DNA from: Rhodococcus wratislaviensis
GTDB lineage: Bacteria > Actinomycetota > Actinomycetes > Mycobacteriales > Mycobacteriaceae
Assembly: GCF_900455735.1 (NCBI RefSeq)
Contig: NZ_UAUI01000002.1
Location: forward strand, 146,028-210,027
Length of the DNA: 64,000 nucleotides
Direction of reading: 5' to 3'
In this document: positions 8,045 through 20,465 of the stretch, piece by piece
Layout: each line of letters opens with the position of its first letter
Position numbering within the stretch: position 1 is the stretch's first letter
Position numbers and translations under genes: made by a program
Notes under the pieces: generated by a model
Told to the model about the DNA's origin: nothing
The model's database searches: none
The model's input: only the letters and a program-made list of their open reading frames with translations

Positions 8045-9010
8045 ATGGCGCTGAACAAGAACTCGTTACTGAGCGCGTATCGGAAGATGTCCGAGATCCG
8101 AGCGTTCGAAGACCGCCTCCACGAGGAGAACGCCACCGGCGACATCCCCGGATTCATCCACCTGTACTCCGGTCAGGAAGCCATTGCCGTCGGCGTGTGC
8201 GAGAACCTGCAGGATACCGATTACATCGGGTCCACCCACCGCGGCCACGGGCATTGCATCGCCAAGGGTTGCGACCTGCACGGGATGATGGCGGAGATCT
8301 TCGGCAAGGACGACGGCCTCTGCCACGGCAAGGGCGGCTCGATGCACATCGCCGACCTGTCGGTCGGCATGCTGGGAGCGAACGCCATCGTCGGCGGGGC
8401 ACCCTCCCTGGCCATCGGTGCGGCGCTCAGCGCGAAGACACTACGAAACGGCGGCGTCGCGGCCTCGTTCACCGGCGACGGCGGTTCCAACCAGGGGACG
8501 GTCTTCGAAGCCATGAACATGGCTGTCGTGCTCGACCTTCCCATCGTCTTCGTCACCGAGAACAACGGATTCGGCGAGGCCACCGGACGGGACTACGCCG
8601 TCGGTGCACCCAGCATCGCCTCTCGCGCGGCGTCCTTCGGCATGCCTGCCGTCACCGTCGACGGCACCGACTTCTTCGCCGTGTACGAGGCAACCCGTGA
8701 GGCCGTCGAGCGTGCCCGGATGGGAGGCGGCCCCACCTCGATCGAGGCGATCGCGTACCGCTGGCACGGACACTTCGAGGGTGACGCGCAGCTGTACCGC
8801 ACCGCGGATCAGGTCGCGGAACTGCGCAAGACGAAGGACCCGCTGCTGAACTTCCGCAACCACCCGGACAGCAAGAAGGTGTCCGCGAAGGAACTCGACG
8901 CGATCGATTCCGACGCACGAGCCCGCGTGGACGATGCCGTCGCGAAGGCCAGGAAGGCCGAATACCCGCCGCTTGCAAACCTTCTGACCGACGTCTACGT
9001 GTCGTACTGA
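8045..9010 (+). CDS. acoA: acetoin dehydrogenase E1 component, alpha subunit (TPP-dependent)
   Basis: A 321-residue E1-alpha of the 2-oxoacid/acetoin dehydrogenase family. With AcoB it cleaves acetoin using thiamine diphosphate, giving acetaldehyde and an acetyl group for the E2 lipoyl arm. The TPP motif runs from FTGDGGSNQG to VFVTENN near residues 140-175, and the HRGHGHCIAKG and CHGKGGSMHIAD segments are conserved in E1-alpha. Length (about 320) matches AcoA rather than the longer pyruvate dehydrogenase E1-alpha. AAGGGAG just upstream fixes ATG 8045. It heads acoA-acoB-acoC-E3, with gaps of 14, 2 and 8 bases. The neighbouring butanediol dehydrogenase-like gene favours acetoin over pyruvate. 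Confidence 0.88.
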   Translation: MALNKNSLLSAYRKMSEIRAFEDRLHEENATGDIPGFIHLYSGQEAIAVGVCENLQDTDYIGSTHRGHGHCIAKGCDLHGMMAEIFGKDDGLCHGKGGSMHIADLSVGMLGANAIVGGAPSLAIGAALSAKTLRNGGVAASFTGDGGSNQGTVFEAMNMAVVLDLPIVFVTENNGFGEATGRDYAVGAPSIASRAASFGMPAVTVDGTDFFAVYEATREAVERARMGGGPTSIEAIAYRWHGHFEGDAQLYRTADQVAELRKTKDPLLNFRNHPDSKKVSAKELDAIDSDARARVDDAVAKARKAEYPPLANLLTDVYVSY

Positions 9011-9024
9011 GAGTGAGAACAGAA

Positions 9025-10056
9025 ATGACAACGTCGAAGACGACGTACCGCGAAGCAATCAAGGCCGCGCTCGCCCAGGAGATGGAACGCGACGCGACGG
9101 TAGTGCAGATCGGTGAAGATCTGCGTGGTGGTCAGGCGGGGACCAATCCGGAACTCGAGTCCGGAAAACTCGAGGCGTTCGGTGGTGTGCTGGGTGTGAC
9201 CAAGGGCTTGTGGACAGAATTCGGTTCCGACCGGGTCATAGACACCCCGATCACCGAGTCCGCGATCATCGGTATGGCGGCCGGCGCCGCATTGACCGGA
9301 CTGCGCCCGGTCGCCGAACTGATGTTCATGGACTTCTTCGGAGTCTGCTACGACGCGCTGTACAACCAGGCCGCGAAGTTCCGCTACATGTTCGGCGGGA
9401 AGGCCCGCACCCCACTCGTCGTGCGCGGCATGATCGGTGCCGGATTCTCGGCGGCGGCGCAGCATTCGCAGTCCCCGTACAACGTGTTCGCCGCGGTTCC
9501 CGGTCTCAAGGTGGTGGCCCCGTCCAACGCGTACGACGCCAAAGGTCTTCTCATCCAAGCCATTCGTGACGACGACCCCGTGGTGTTCTGCGAGCACAAG
9601 ACTCTGTACGACCTCAAGGGCGAGGTGCCCGACGAGCCGTACACCATCCCGTTCGGTGTCGCCAACTACACCAGGGAGGGCACGGACGTCACGATCATCG
9701 CGCTGTCGGCGATGGTGAATGCCGCCAATACGGCCGCCGACAAACTTGCCACCGAGGGCATCTCCGTCGAAGTGGTCGACCCGCGGACCGTCTCACCCCT
9801 CGACGAGGAGGGCATCCTCGAATCCGTCGCGTCCACCGGGCGGGTGGTGATCGTCGACGAGTCCGCGGCCCGATGCGGATTCGGTCACGATGTCGCCGCG
9901 CTGATCGCCACCAAGGCGTTCGGTTCGCTGAAGGCACCGATCGAGTTGGTCACCCCACCGCACACCCCGGTGCCGTTCTCCCCCGTGCTCGAACAGGCAT
10001 GGCTTCCCAACGCGGCGCGCATCGAGGCCGCGGTACGCAAGGTGGTGACCGCCTGA
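9025..10056 (+). CDS. acoB: acetoin dehydrogenase E1 component, beta subunit
   Basis: A 343-residue transketolase-type beta subunit. The N-terminal pyrimidine-binding domain includes VVQIGEDLRGGQAGTN and IDTPITESAIIGMAAG, where the conserved glutamate activates TPP. The C-terminal domain contains VEVVDPRTVSPLDEEGI and RVVIVDESAARCGFG, typical of this family. It forms the alpha2beta2 E1 with AcoA. It starts 14 bases after acoA and ends two bases before acoC, indicating a single transcript. Pyruvate or branched-chain E1-beta are alternatives on sequence alone; context supports acetoin. Confidence 0.88.
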   Translation: MTTSKTTYREAIKAALAQEMERDATVVQIGEDLRGGQAGTNPELESGKLEAFGGVLGVTKGLWTEFGSDRVIDTPITESAIIGMAAGAALTGLRPVAELMFMDFFGVCYDALYNQAAKFRYMFGGKARTPLVVRGMIGAGFSAAAQHSQSPYNVFAAVPGLKVVAPSNAYDAKGLLIQAIRDDDPVVFCEHKTLYDLKGEVPDEPYTIPFGVANYTREGTDVTIIALSAMVNAANTAADKLATEGISVEVVDPRTVSPLDEEGILESVASTGRVVIVDESAARCGFGHDVAALIATKAFGSLKAPIELVTPPHTPVPFSPVLEQAWLPNAARIEAAVRKVVTA

Positions 10057-10058
10057 TC

Positions 10059-11594
10059 ATGAGTGACATCAAATTGATCGAAGTTCCCAAATGGGGCCTG
10101 TCCATGGACGAGGGCACCGTCACCGAGTGGTTGATCGACGAAGGAACCCCTTTTTCGAAGGGCGATCTGATCTGCGAGATCGAGACCAGCAAGATCACCA
10201 ACGAGTTGGAGGCGCCGTTCGACGGAGCGCTTCGTCGCATCGTCGCCGAGCCGGGTGCCACGTTGCCGGTGGGTGCGGTCCTGGCCGTATCGGCCGACGC
10301 GGCCGTTTCCGACGCCGAGATCGAGGAATTCCTGACCGGCATCGGAGCGGATTCCGTCCCCGCATCCGAGCCCGAGCGGTCGCCGGGTGGACAACCCACC
10401 CCCGCGGAACCGCGGGTGACACCCACCCCGCCGGCGCCGGCGGCACAGGAGCCGGCGAGGACGCCCGGCGCGACGACTGTCCCGGATTCGCTACGGGGAC
10501 AGACGAAGGGTGACGTGTTCGCGACACCGCACTCCCGCCGATTGGCAGACGAATTGTCGATCGACCTGGGCCGGGTGACCGGGACCGGTCGCGACGGCCG
10601 GATCTCCGTCGCGGATGTCCACGACGCGATTCGCTCGGCAGGTGGAACCGTCGCGGAAGCACCGTCTCCGACCCGATCGGGTGTGCCAGGACGCTCGTCC
10701 GACGACGACAGCGGAGTCGATGCGACGCCGGTGGCGCGTCGACTGGCGAAATCCCTCGGCATCAATCTGCACGATTGCCGGGCCACCGGTTCGCGGGGAC
10801 GCGTCTGCGAGGCGGACGTCCGGGAAGCCGAACGGACGTTTCGGCTGCTTCCCGATCCGGTGGCGGCGTCGACGGGCGGAGCGGACACCCCACAGCACAC
10901 GTCGCCCGAGTTCGAGACGATCCCGTTCAACTCGATGCGGAAGGCGATCGGTCAGCGACTGCAGGAATCGAAACGCAACGCCCCGCACTTCCGGCTCACC
11001 GTGGACCTCGAGATCGACAATCTCCTCGCGCTCCGCGAGGAGATCAACGCGACCGTGCCCTCGGTCAAGCTGTCGGTCAACGACTTCGTCGTCAAGGCCT
11101 GCGCGGCGGCGCTGCGCAGGGTCCCCGACGTGAACGTCCAGTTCGACGAAGCGGCCCAGTCGGTGCTGAGATTCTCCGCCGCCGACATCTCGGTGGCCGT
11201 CGCCTTGCCGTCGGGTCTGATCACGCCCATCGTTCGCGGGGCGGAGAGTAAGAGCCTCGCCGAGATCTCCGGTGAGGTCCACGCATTGGTGACGAAGGCC
11301 AAGACCGGCAAGCTGACCCCCGAGGAGTTCCAGGGCGGCACGTTCACCATCTCGAACCTCGGCATGTTCGGCGTGCGTGAATTCGACGCGATCATCAACC
11401 CACCGCAAGGCGCAATCCTCGCCGTCGGTGCGGGGCAGCAACGGCCGGTCGTCGTCGATGGCCGGGTGGAGGCCCGCACGGTGCTGACCGTGACGCTCTC
11501 CTGCGACCACCGGGTGATCGACGGCGCCCTCGGCGCGACGTTCCTGCAGGAACTGCGGCGCTTCGTCGAGTCACCCGCGTTGATGCTGGTCTAG
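10059..11594 (+). CDS. acoC: acetoin dehydrogenase E2, dihydrolipoamide acetyltransferase
   Basis: A 511-residue E2 core subunit that moves the acetyl group from E1 to CoA. One lipoyl domain is at residues 1-80 with the lipoylated lysine in EIETSKITNE (about K45). After a Pro/Ala linker come two E3/E1-binding domains, at about 150-190 (ATPHSRRLADELSIDL) and 225-265 (ATPVARRLAKSLGINL), followed by the catalytic domain with the CDHRVIDGA active-site motif near 485. One binding domain is usual, so the duplicated copy is notable. It lies two bases after acoB and eight before the E3 gene. Confidence 0.9.
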   Translation: MSDIKLIEVPKWGLSMDEGTVTEWLIDEGTPFSKGDLICEIETSKITNELEAPFDGALRRIVAEPGATLPVGAVLAVSADAAVSDAEIEEFLTGIGADSVPASEPERSPGGQPTPAEPRVTPTPPAPAAQEPARTPGATTVPDSLRGQTKGDVFATPHSRRLADELSIDLGRVTGTGRDGRISVADVHDAIRSAGGTVAEAPSPTRSGVPGRSSDDDSGVDATPVARRLAKSLGINLHDCRATGSRGRVCEADVREAERTFRLLPDPVAASTGGADTPQHTSPEFETIPFNSMRKAIGQRLQESKRNAPHFRLTVDLEIDNLLALREEINATVPSVKLSVNDFVVKACAAALRRVPDVNVQFDEAAQSVLRFSAADISVAVALPSGLITPIVRGAESKSLAEISGEVHALVTKAKTGKLTPEEFQGGTFTISNLGMFGVREFDAIINPPQGAILAVGAGQQRPVVVDGRVEARTVLTVTLSCDHRVIDGALGATFLQELRRFVESPALMLV

Positions 11595-11602
11595 GGGTAT
11601 AG

Positions 11603-13012
<1,410 letters not shown>

Positions 13013-13017
13013 CAATC

Positions 13018-13058
13018 CCGCCGAGCCGTGGTCGCCCTCCGGCACCACGGTTCGGCGG
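13018..13058 (+). terminator. hairpin between the E3 and lipoyl synthase genes
   Basis: A 15-bp stem (13018-13032 with 13044-13058, one G-U pair) around an 11-base loop, just after the E3 stop codon. There is no T run, which is common for high-GC actinobacterial terminators. It may end the aco transcript or reduce read-through into lipA. Confidence 0.6.
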
Positions 13059-13080
13059 ACCACCACCCAGGAATCGACAC

Positions 13081-14097
13081 GTGACTGCCACACCAGGAAC
13101 ATCGTCCGACGCCGCGCAGGCCCCGCCCGGCCGCAAGCTGCTTCGACTGGAGATCCGGAATGCGGAGACTCCGATCGAACGCAAACCGAACTGGATCAAG
13201 ACGAGAGCGAAGATGGGCCCGGCATACTCCGAGCTCAAAAGCCTCGTCAAACGCGAGGGTTTGCACACCGTCTGCGAAGAAGCCGGCTGCCCCAACATCT
13301 ACGAATGCTGGGAAGACCGCGAGGCAACCTTCCTCATCGGCGGGCAGCAATGCACCCGCCGCTGCGACTTCTGCCAGATCGACACCGGCAAACCCGACGA
13401 CCTCGACCGCGACGAACCCCGCCGCGTCGCCGAATCCGTCCAGGCGATGGGACTGCGCTACTCCACCATCACCGGCGTCGCCCGCGACGACCTCCCCGAC
13501 GGCGGCGCCTGGCTCTACGCCGAAACCGTCCGGCTGATCCACCAGCTCAACCCCGGCACCGGCGTTGAACTGCTCATCCCCGACTTTGGCGCCAAACCCG
13601 ACCAGCTCGCCGAGGTGTTCTCCACCCGTCCCGAGGTGCTCGCCCATAACGTCGAAACCGTCCCCCGCATCTTCAAGCGGATCCGGCCCGCGTTCCGCTA
13701 CCAGCGCAGCCTCGACGTGATCACCGCCGCCCGCGAGGACAACCTCGTCACCAAGTCCAACCTCATCCTCGGCATGGGCGAAACCCCCGACGAGGTCACC
13801 CAGGCGTTGCACGACCTGCACGACGCCGGCTGCGACATCATCACCATCACCCAGTACCTGCGCCCCTCCCCCCGCCACCACCCCGTCGAACGGTGGGTCA
13901 AGCCCGAGGAGTTCGTCGCACACTCCAAGACGGCCGAGGAGATCGGGTTCGCCGGCGTCATGGCCGGACCCCTCGTCCGCTCCTCCTACCGCGCCGGCCG
14001 CCTCTACGCGCAGGCAGTGGCCCACCACGGCCGCGAACTCGCGGACCCGCTCACTCACCTCTCAGCCGTCGGACCCGACAGGAGCGTCGGCCCGTGA
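13081..14097 (+). CDS. lipA: lipoyl synthase
   Basis: A 338-residue radical-SAM enzyme that inserts two sulfurs into protein-bound octanoyl groups to make lipoyl cofactor. Both iron-sulfur motifs are present: [12 protein letters not shown] near residue 67 (auxiliary cluster) and CTRRCDFC near 95 (the radical-SAM CxxxCxxC). The C-terminal RSSYRAG motif, whose serine binds the auxiliary cluster, is near 300. The GTG start is eight bases after AGGA. A lipA beside acoABC-E3 would serve lipoylation of AcoC; most actinobacteria also keep a housekeeping lipB-lipA locus elsewhere, which I cannot see here. Confidence 0.92.
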   Translation: MTATPGTSSDAAQAPPGRKLLRLEIRNAETPIERKPNWIKTRAKMGPAYSELKSLVKREGLHTVCEEAGCPNIYECWEDREATFLIGGQQCTRRCDFCQIDTGKPDDLDRDEPRRVAESVQAMGLRYSTITGVARDDLPDGGAWLYAETVRLIHQLNPGTGVELLIPDFGAKPDQLAEVFSTRPEVLAHNVETVPRIFKRIRPAFRYQRSLDVITAAREDNLVTKSNLILGMGETPDEVTQALHDLHDAGCDIITITQYLRPSPRHHPVERWVKPEEFVAHSKTAEEIGFAGVMAGPLVRSSYRAGRLYAQAVAHHGRELADPLTHLSAVGPDRSVGP

Positions 14098-14124
14098 TCA
14101 ACGATTCGGGTCATCGGCGCTGCG

Positions 14125-15354
14125 TCAGCCACCTCGATCCGGAGCTTCCGCTCCATCGATGACATGCACGTCGACGCCGTCCGCGAACCGATACGGATGG
14201 GTGGACAGAACGGGGCCGAGACTCTTCCGGAGCCGGGAGATCTCGGCACGGACGGCCACCACGTGGTCGCGGTCACCGAACATCGCCACACTCAGTGACG
14301 CGGCATCGATTCCAGCGGAACCGGTTTCGGTCAGCAGTCGCAGGATCTGCGCGTGGCGGGGCGAGAGCGCTCGGGTCCAGCTCGTGTCGCCTCGCACCGT
14401 TGCGCGCGGGGTGTCACCGAGATCGAGTTCCACTGCGATGGCCGTCCGCCTGCCCCCGCGTCGCATCAGCCAGCCGTCACCGAGCGGTTCCGGCATGCAC
14501 AACCCCAACCCGGGCACGAGCAGCGGCGTGCCGGGGCACGGGGGTGCCACCCGCTCGGGGACGGCGAGGCCGCGGGCGTCGGCGACCCAACCGTGCCGGT
14601 CGACCACGAGGGCCGGACCGGCGGTCGCCCCGAGCACCGGTGCGGCATGACCTCGCAGCTTCTCCAGAGTGATCATGTGTTCCTGCCACAGCGTGGCTTC
14701 GGCCAACCGGACCGCCGTCTGCACCAGTGCCACCGTCGTCGGATGAACCGACATCGCCGAGCCACTGATGTCGACCACGCCGAGCACCTCGCCGCTCCGT
14801 GGATCGTGCACCGGAGACCCCGTGCACGACCACCCGCAGTGCGACCGTGCGTAGTGTTCTGCCGAGAACAGCTGCACGGGAGCATTTTCCACCAACGCTG
14901 TTCCGATGGAGTTCGTGCCCACCGCCCCCTCGGACCACCGGGCGCCCTCCATGAACCCCAGCGCGTCCGCGGCCTTCCGCACGCCGCGTGCCCCCTCCCG
15001 CCACAGCACCACCCCGTCGGCGTCTGCGATCACCACGATGAAGTTCGCGTCTTCCGCCACCAGGGTCAACGTGTTGCGAAGCTCCGGGAGGACCGATCGC
15101 AGGGCAGTACGCGTGCGCCGGGCCTCGACCTCGGCGTAGTCGGCGAGCACCACGTCCTCGCAGCGGTCGGGGCTGATCCCGTCCGCCTGCAGCCGCGACC
15201 ACGACCGGCCGACGACGTCGCGCGGTTGCGCGGGCGGTTGCCGACCCGACAGCACGGCCTCGTGCACTTGACTCAACAACCTCGCGTGCCGGGGCAGATC
15301 GACGCCGGAGCCGACAGCGGGAAGGCGGTGTCGAACCGAACCGGTGGTACTCAC
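14125..15354 (-). CDS. AcoR-like GAF-domain regulator without AAA+ domain
   Basis: A 409-residue regulator. Residues 1-70 are helical (with a [11 protein letters not shown] segment typical of AcoR-type proteins), residues 80-205 form a GAF-like sensor ([32 protein letters not shown]), and the last 80 residues ([20 protein letters not shown] to the C-terminus) look like a winged-helix DNA-binding domain. The sigma-54-interacting AAA+ domain of Bacillus and Ralstonia AcoR is absent, fitting the lack of sigma-54 in actinobacteria. It is divergent from the SDR gene and convergent with lipA. It probably activates the aco operon and the SDR gene through the shared TTGCA-N6-TGCAA palindrome. Confidence 0.8.
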   Translation of the reverse strand: MSTTGSVRHRLPAVGSGVDLPRHARLLSQVHEAVLSGRQPPAQPRDVVGRSWSRLQADGISPDRCEDVVLADYAEVEARRTRTALRSVLPELRNTLTLVAEDANFIVVIADADGVVLWREGARGVRKAADALGFMEGARWSEGAVGTNSIGTALVENAPVQLFSAEHYARSHCGWSCTGSPVHDPRSGEVLGVVDISGSAMSVHPTTVALVQTAVRLAEATLWQEHMITLEKLRGHAAPVLGATAGPALVVDRHGWVADARGLAVPERVAPPCPGTPLLVPGLGLCMPEPLGDGWLMRRGGRRTAIAVELDLGDTPRATVRGDTSWTRALSPRHAQILRLLTETGSAGIDAASLSVAMFGDRDHVVAVRAEISRLRKSLGPVLSTHPYRFADGVDVHVIDGAEAPDRGG

Positions 15355-15451
15355 CCGGCCGAGCCTACCGCTGATACGGGCACCGAACCAAGGTCCGGAT
15401 TCCGGTCATTTCCATTGGGAGCAAACGCAATCGGCAACGCGCGAATTCGCA

Positions 15452-15467
15452 TTGCAACCGAGTGCAA
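15452..15467 (+). promoter_or_regulatory. palindromic operator between the AcoR-like regulator and the SDR gene
   Basis: TTGCAACCGAGTGCAA, the near-copy of the site in front of acoA, lies 98 bases upstream of the regulator start and 71 bases upstream of the SDR start. A weaker related sequence, CGCAATCGGCAAC, lies about 25 bases to the left (15426-15438). Together they may form a two-site operator. Confidence 0.6.
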
Positions 15468-15537
15468 CCCTTGCAGACCCGCCGTCGATGATGCTTGGCT
15501 CTTCTGTGAGGACGGTCACAATGGACAGGAGTCACGG

Positions 15538-16317
15538 ATGAGCATCAAGGGCAAAGTCGCGTTGATCACCGGCGCGGGCCAAGGCATCGGACGCGCGATC
15601 GCGTTGCGACTGGCGTCGGACGGCGCCGACATCTCGCTCGTCGACGTCAACGGCGACCGGGTCGATGCGGTGGCCGACGAGGTCCGGGCCGTGGGCGCGA
15701 AGGCGATCTCACTGGTCGCCGACGTGACGGACCGCGATCAGGTGCAGACCGCTGTCGACCGGACCGAGCGCGAGCTGGGCGGCTTCGACATCATCGTCAA
15801 CAACGCGGGAATCGCCCAGGTCAACCCGATCGCCGACGTGACACCCGAGGAGGTCTCACGGATCCTCGCCGTGAACGTCGAAGGCGTGCTGTGGGGAATC
15901 CAGGTCGGGGCAGCCAAGTTCCGGGAACTCGGACATGGTGGAAAGATCATCAACGCGTCGTCGATCGCCGGCCACGAGGGTTTCCCGATGCTCGGCGTGT
16001 ACTCGGCGACCAAGTTCGCGGTCCGCGGACTCACCCAGGCCGCGGCCAAGGAGTACGCATCCGACGGCATCACCGTCAACGCCTACTGCCCCGGCGTCGT
16101 CGGCACCGACATGTGGGTCACCATCGACGAGCGTTTCGCGGCCCTCACCGGCGCGCCGAAGGGTGCCACGTTCGACAAGTTCGTCGGCGGCATCGCCCTC
16201 GGCCGCGCGCAGACGCCCGAGGACGTCGCGGCGTACGTGTCGTATCTGGCCGGACCCGATTCCGACTACATGACCGGGCAGGCGGGACTGATCGACGGCG
16301 GCCTGGTGTACCGATAG
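15538..16317 (+). CDS. SDR oxidoreductase, acetoin reductase/2,3-butanediol dehydrogenase-like
   Basis: A 259-residue short-chain dehydrogenase. It has the NAD-binding TGAGQGIG at residue 11, NNAG near 87, catalytic serine in INASSIAG near 140, and YSATK near 153. The C-terminal half ([18 protein letters not shown]) resembles BudC-type meso-butanediol dehydrogenases. It would interconvert 2,3-butanediol and acetoin with NAD(H), feeding the aco complex. AGGAG seven bases upstream fixes ATG 15538. The gene is divergent from the AcoR-like regulator and has the same operator as acoA, which supports the acetoin assignment. Confidence 0.8.
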   Translation: MSIKGKVALITGAGQGIGRAIALRLASDGADISLVDVNGDRVDAVADEVRAVGAKAISLVADVTDRDQVQTAVDRTERELGGFDIIVNNAGIAQVNPIADVTPEEVSRILAVNVEGVLWGIQVGAAKFRELGHGGKIINASSIAGHEGFPMLGVYSATKFAVRGLTQAAAKEYASDGITVNAYCPGVVGTDMWVTIDERFAALTGAPKGATFDKFVGGIALGRAQTPEDVAAYVSYLAGPDSDYMTGQAGLIDGGLVYR

Positions 16318-16411
16318 GTCGCCGCTCGACCCCCGGGTTTCATACGCGGATCCGCGGGTAGACAGACGTAGTGGTGATGCGACAGCGCGTCCGGGGATGA
16401 ATAGGGCAGCC

Positions 16412-16645
16412 ATGAACGTCGAGGACCTCGTCAAACGCACCGCGCGGTTGCGTACCGATCTGCAAGCGCTCGAAGACCGGATCAAGGAGTTGACCGACGC
16501 GTTCGACCTACTCGACAGCACAACCGCCGGCGCTTCGCGGGAACAGGTGATCGACAGCCTCAGCGACGCCCGACTCGACCTGAGCACCGCGGACAGGCAC
16601 CTCGAGACCGCGGTCCGTAACGCCGAGAAACTGTCGACCAACTGA
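16412..16645 (+). CDS. small coiled-coil protein (77 aa), unknown
   Basis: ATG 16412 is preferred because AGGG lies a few bases upstream; ATG 16397 in frame adds five residues. The product is almost entirely helical, with heptad-like spacing (VEDLVKRTARLRTDLQALED, then RIKELTDAFDLL) and charged residues throughout. It has no cysteine, signal peptide or membrane segment. It is a likely cytoplasmic oligomerising protein of unknown role. It ends at a bidirectional-looking hairpin shared with katG. Confidence 0.6.
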   Translation: MNVEDLVKRTARLRTDLQALEDRIKELTDAFDLLDSTTAGASREQVIDSLSDARLDLSTADRHLETAVRNAEKLSTN

Positions 16646-16646
16646 A

Positions 16647-16683
16647 CCCGGCACCCGGCGAGTATCAACTCGCGGGTGCCGGG
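16647..16683. terminator. hairpin terminator between convergent genes
   Basis: CCCGGCACCCGGCGAG (16647-16662) pairs with CTCGCGGGTGCCGGG (16669-16683), with one bulged G, around a TATCAA loop. It lies directly after the coiled-coil gene stop and before the katG end, so it can serve both directions. Confidence 0.75.
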
Positions 16684-16694
16684 CCAGTTCAGGA

Positions 16695-16717
16695 TTGATC
16701 GGCCCTGGACCGATCAA
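16695..16717. terminator. second hairpin, probably the katG terminator
   Basis: TTGATCGG (16695-16702) and CCGATCAA (16710-16717) form a perfect 8-bp stem around a 7-base loop, six bases downstream of the katG stop. Confidence 0.55.
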
Positions 16718-16723
16718 CCGTCA

Positions 16724-18988
<2,265 letters not shown>

Positions 18989-19432
18989 TCATGGGTTCGA
19001 TCGAGAAGTCTGTGATGTCGAGCAGTCGGGGCACAGACCCCAGTAGATGACCTCGGCCTCCTCGACGAGGAAACCGTTGTCGTCGGACGCGGTCAGACAG
19101 GGTGCCTCGCCGACGGCACAGTCGACGTCCGCAATGACCCCACACGACCGGCAGATGACGTGGTGGTGATTGTCTCCGACCCGCGACTCGTAACGAGCAA
19201 CGGAGCCGGGCGGCTGAATCCGCCGCACCAGTCCCACAGCGGTCACTGCGTGCAGCACGTCGTACACGGCCTGCCGGGACACCCCTTCCAGAACGGTGCG
19301 CACCGCTCCGAAAATCGTCTCCGTGTCAGCGTGTGGACGCGCGTGCACGGCCTCCAACACCGCGACCCGCGGGCGGGTCACGCGAAGCTCAGCCCCGCGC
19401 AGCAGCGCTGCGTAATCCGGCATCGACGGCAC
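18989..19432 (-). CDS. furA: FurA, Fur-family redox/metal repressor
   Basis: A 147-residue repressor with an N-terminal winged helix (VTRPRVAVLEAVHARPHADT, then VSRQAVYDVLHAV) and a C-terminal metal-binding domain (GDNHHHVICRSCG, GLCPDC with paired cysteines). The GTG start at 19432 is chosen because VPSMPDYAALL aligns with the start of mycobacterial FurA (a remembered family pattern) and because the candidate -10 box lies seven bases upstream, giving a leaderless message. It precedes katG and is expected to repress both genes until oxidised. Confidence 0.92.
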   Translation of the reverse strand: MPSMPDYAALLRGAELRVTRPRVAVLEAVHARPHADTETIFGAVRTVLEGVSRQAVYDVLHAVTAVGLVRRIQPPGSVARYESRVGDNHHHVICRSCGVIADVDCAVGEAPCLTASDDNGFLVEEAEVIYWGLCPDCSTSQTSRSNP

Positions 19433-19438
19433 CCACCC

Positions 19439-19468
19439 ACTATGACTTACTTTTCTGGACTCAGCCAA
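19439..19468 (-). promoter_or_regulatory. furA-katG promoter, probably leaderless
   Basis: On the minus strand TTGGCT (19468-19463) and CATAGT (19444-19439) are 18 bases apart, and the GTG start is seven bases past the -10 box. The AT-rich stretch around these boxes is where FurA binds in mycobacteria. Box quality is modest. Confidence 0.5.
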
Positions 19469-19547
19469 GACTTTGCGGAAAACAATTTGCCGTGACTCCG
19501 ACTCACGCATAACCTCGGGTCGGCTGCCCGCGGCTCCGGCAAACCCT

Positions 19548-20159
19548 TCAGGGAAGCTCGAAGGTGACGACGACCGAGGGCACCGAATCCGGCGCAGACA
19601 GTCCGATGGTGCCGCCCGACGGCACGAGGGAAAGCCCGCCGCCTCCGCCTCCCGGCGGCTCGTCCGCCTCGCCGGTGCCGCCGATCCGTCCCCCGGCGGC
19701 ACCTCCACCACCGCCGTACCAGCCGGCTCCGCCGCCTCCCCCGGCCGCGATGACCAGCGGCAGGTCGATACGATGCGGAACCAGCACGCTCGACCTTCCG
19801 GTATCGAGGACGACGGACGAAAGACCGCCCCCGTCACCGCTGTTGACGTTCGGCGGAGTGGTGTGGCGGCGCCAGTCGGTGGTGCCGCCGCTGCCCCCGC
19901 CGCCCTCGACCTGCGTCAGAGCGTCCGACCCGCCGCCGTGACCGTTCTCGCCGACCCGGACGTACACCGTCGATCCCGGAACGAGCCACGCGTCACCACC
20001 GGCGACCGCTCCCCTGCCACCGGGAGCGACCGTGCCGCAACAGCTGTCACCGCCGCGACCGCCGACCGCCTCGATGTGCACCGTCCAGACGCCGTCGGGA
20101 ATCGTCAACGGCACACCGCGGATACCGCGCTTCGACTCCAACCGCGCACGGAATCTCAC
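19548..20159 (-). CDS. glycine-rich domain protein (203 aa)
   Basis: The start is placed at GTG 20159, where GAAGGA lies six bases upstream; the open frame extends further but there overlaps the small membrane-protein gene. The product has beta-strand pieces (PLTIPDGVWTVHIEAVGGRG) followed by Gly-rich loops (AAGGGGGAGWYGGGGGAAGG), the pattern of the bacterial and phage glycine-rich domain. Such domains are thought to form beta-roll or adhesion-like structures. No signal peptide or membrane anchor is visible, so the location is unknown. It ends with a short strand (SVVVTFELP). Confidence 0.65.
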   Translation of the reverse strand: MRFRARLESKRGIRGVPLTIPDGVWTVHIEAVGGRGGDSCCGTVAPGGRGAVAGGDAWLVPGSTVYVRVGENGHGGGSDALTQVEGGGGSGGTTDWRRHTTPPNVNSGDGGGLSSVVLDTGRSSVLVPHRIDLPLVIAAGGGGGAGWYGGGGGAAGGRIGGTGEADEPPGGGGGGLSLVPSGGTIGLSAPDSVPSVVVTFELP

Positions 20160-20253
20160 GCACGATCCTTCGATACGACACGGCCGCAACGTGACTGGGC
20201 CGTCGGCCGGGAGACTCGATTCGTTGGCCGGATGTGCGGCCTCGTGCGGGCCG

Positions 20254-20409
20254 TCAGTACCAGTACTGTCGTCCGCCCACCTTGCGGCCCCGCAATCCGA
20301 CGAGCAAGAGAACGAGACCGACGACGCCGACGACGAGGCCCGCGATCCACAGTGACGAGATCTTGACGACCAAGCCGATGACGATGAGAACCACACCGAT
20401 TGCGATCAT
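20254..20409 (-). CDS. small integral membrane protein, DUF6131-like (51 aa)
   Basis: A 51-residue ORF with AAGGA seven bases before ATG 20409. It consists of two hydrophobic segments (IAIGVVLIVIGLVVKI and WIAGLVVGVVGLVLLLVG) joined by a very short turn, then a basic and aromatic tail (RGRKVGGRQYWY). This hairpin shape and the RRxYWY-type ending match the DUF6131 family of actinobacterial membrane proteins, recalled rather than searched. Function is unknown. It lies upstream of the glycine-rich gene on the same strand, 94 bases apart. Confidence 0.72.
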   Translation of the reverse strand: MIAIGVVLIVIGLVVKISSLWIAGLVVGVVGLVLLLVGLRGRKVGGRQYWY

Positions 20410-20465
20410 GATCGATTCCTTCGTGGGGGGGTGGACGAATAGTAAACGCAGAATGCGGCCCGGCG

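Noticed and set aside
19548..20396. A longer start (282 codons) for the glycine-rich protein
   Set aside because: The extra 5' part overlaps the 51-residue membrane-protein gene and is Ser/Arg-rich; GTG 20159 has a proper ribosome site.
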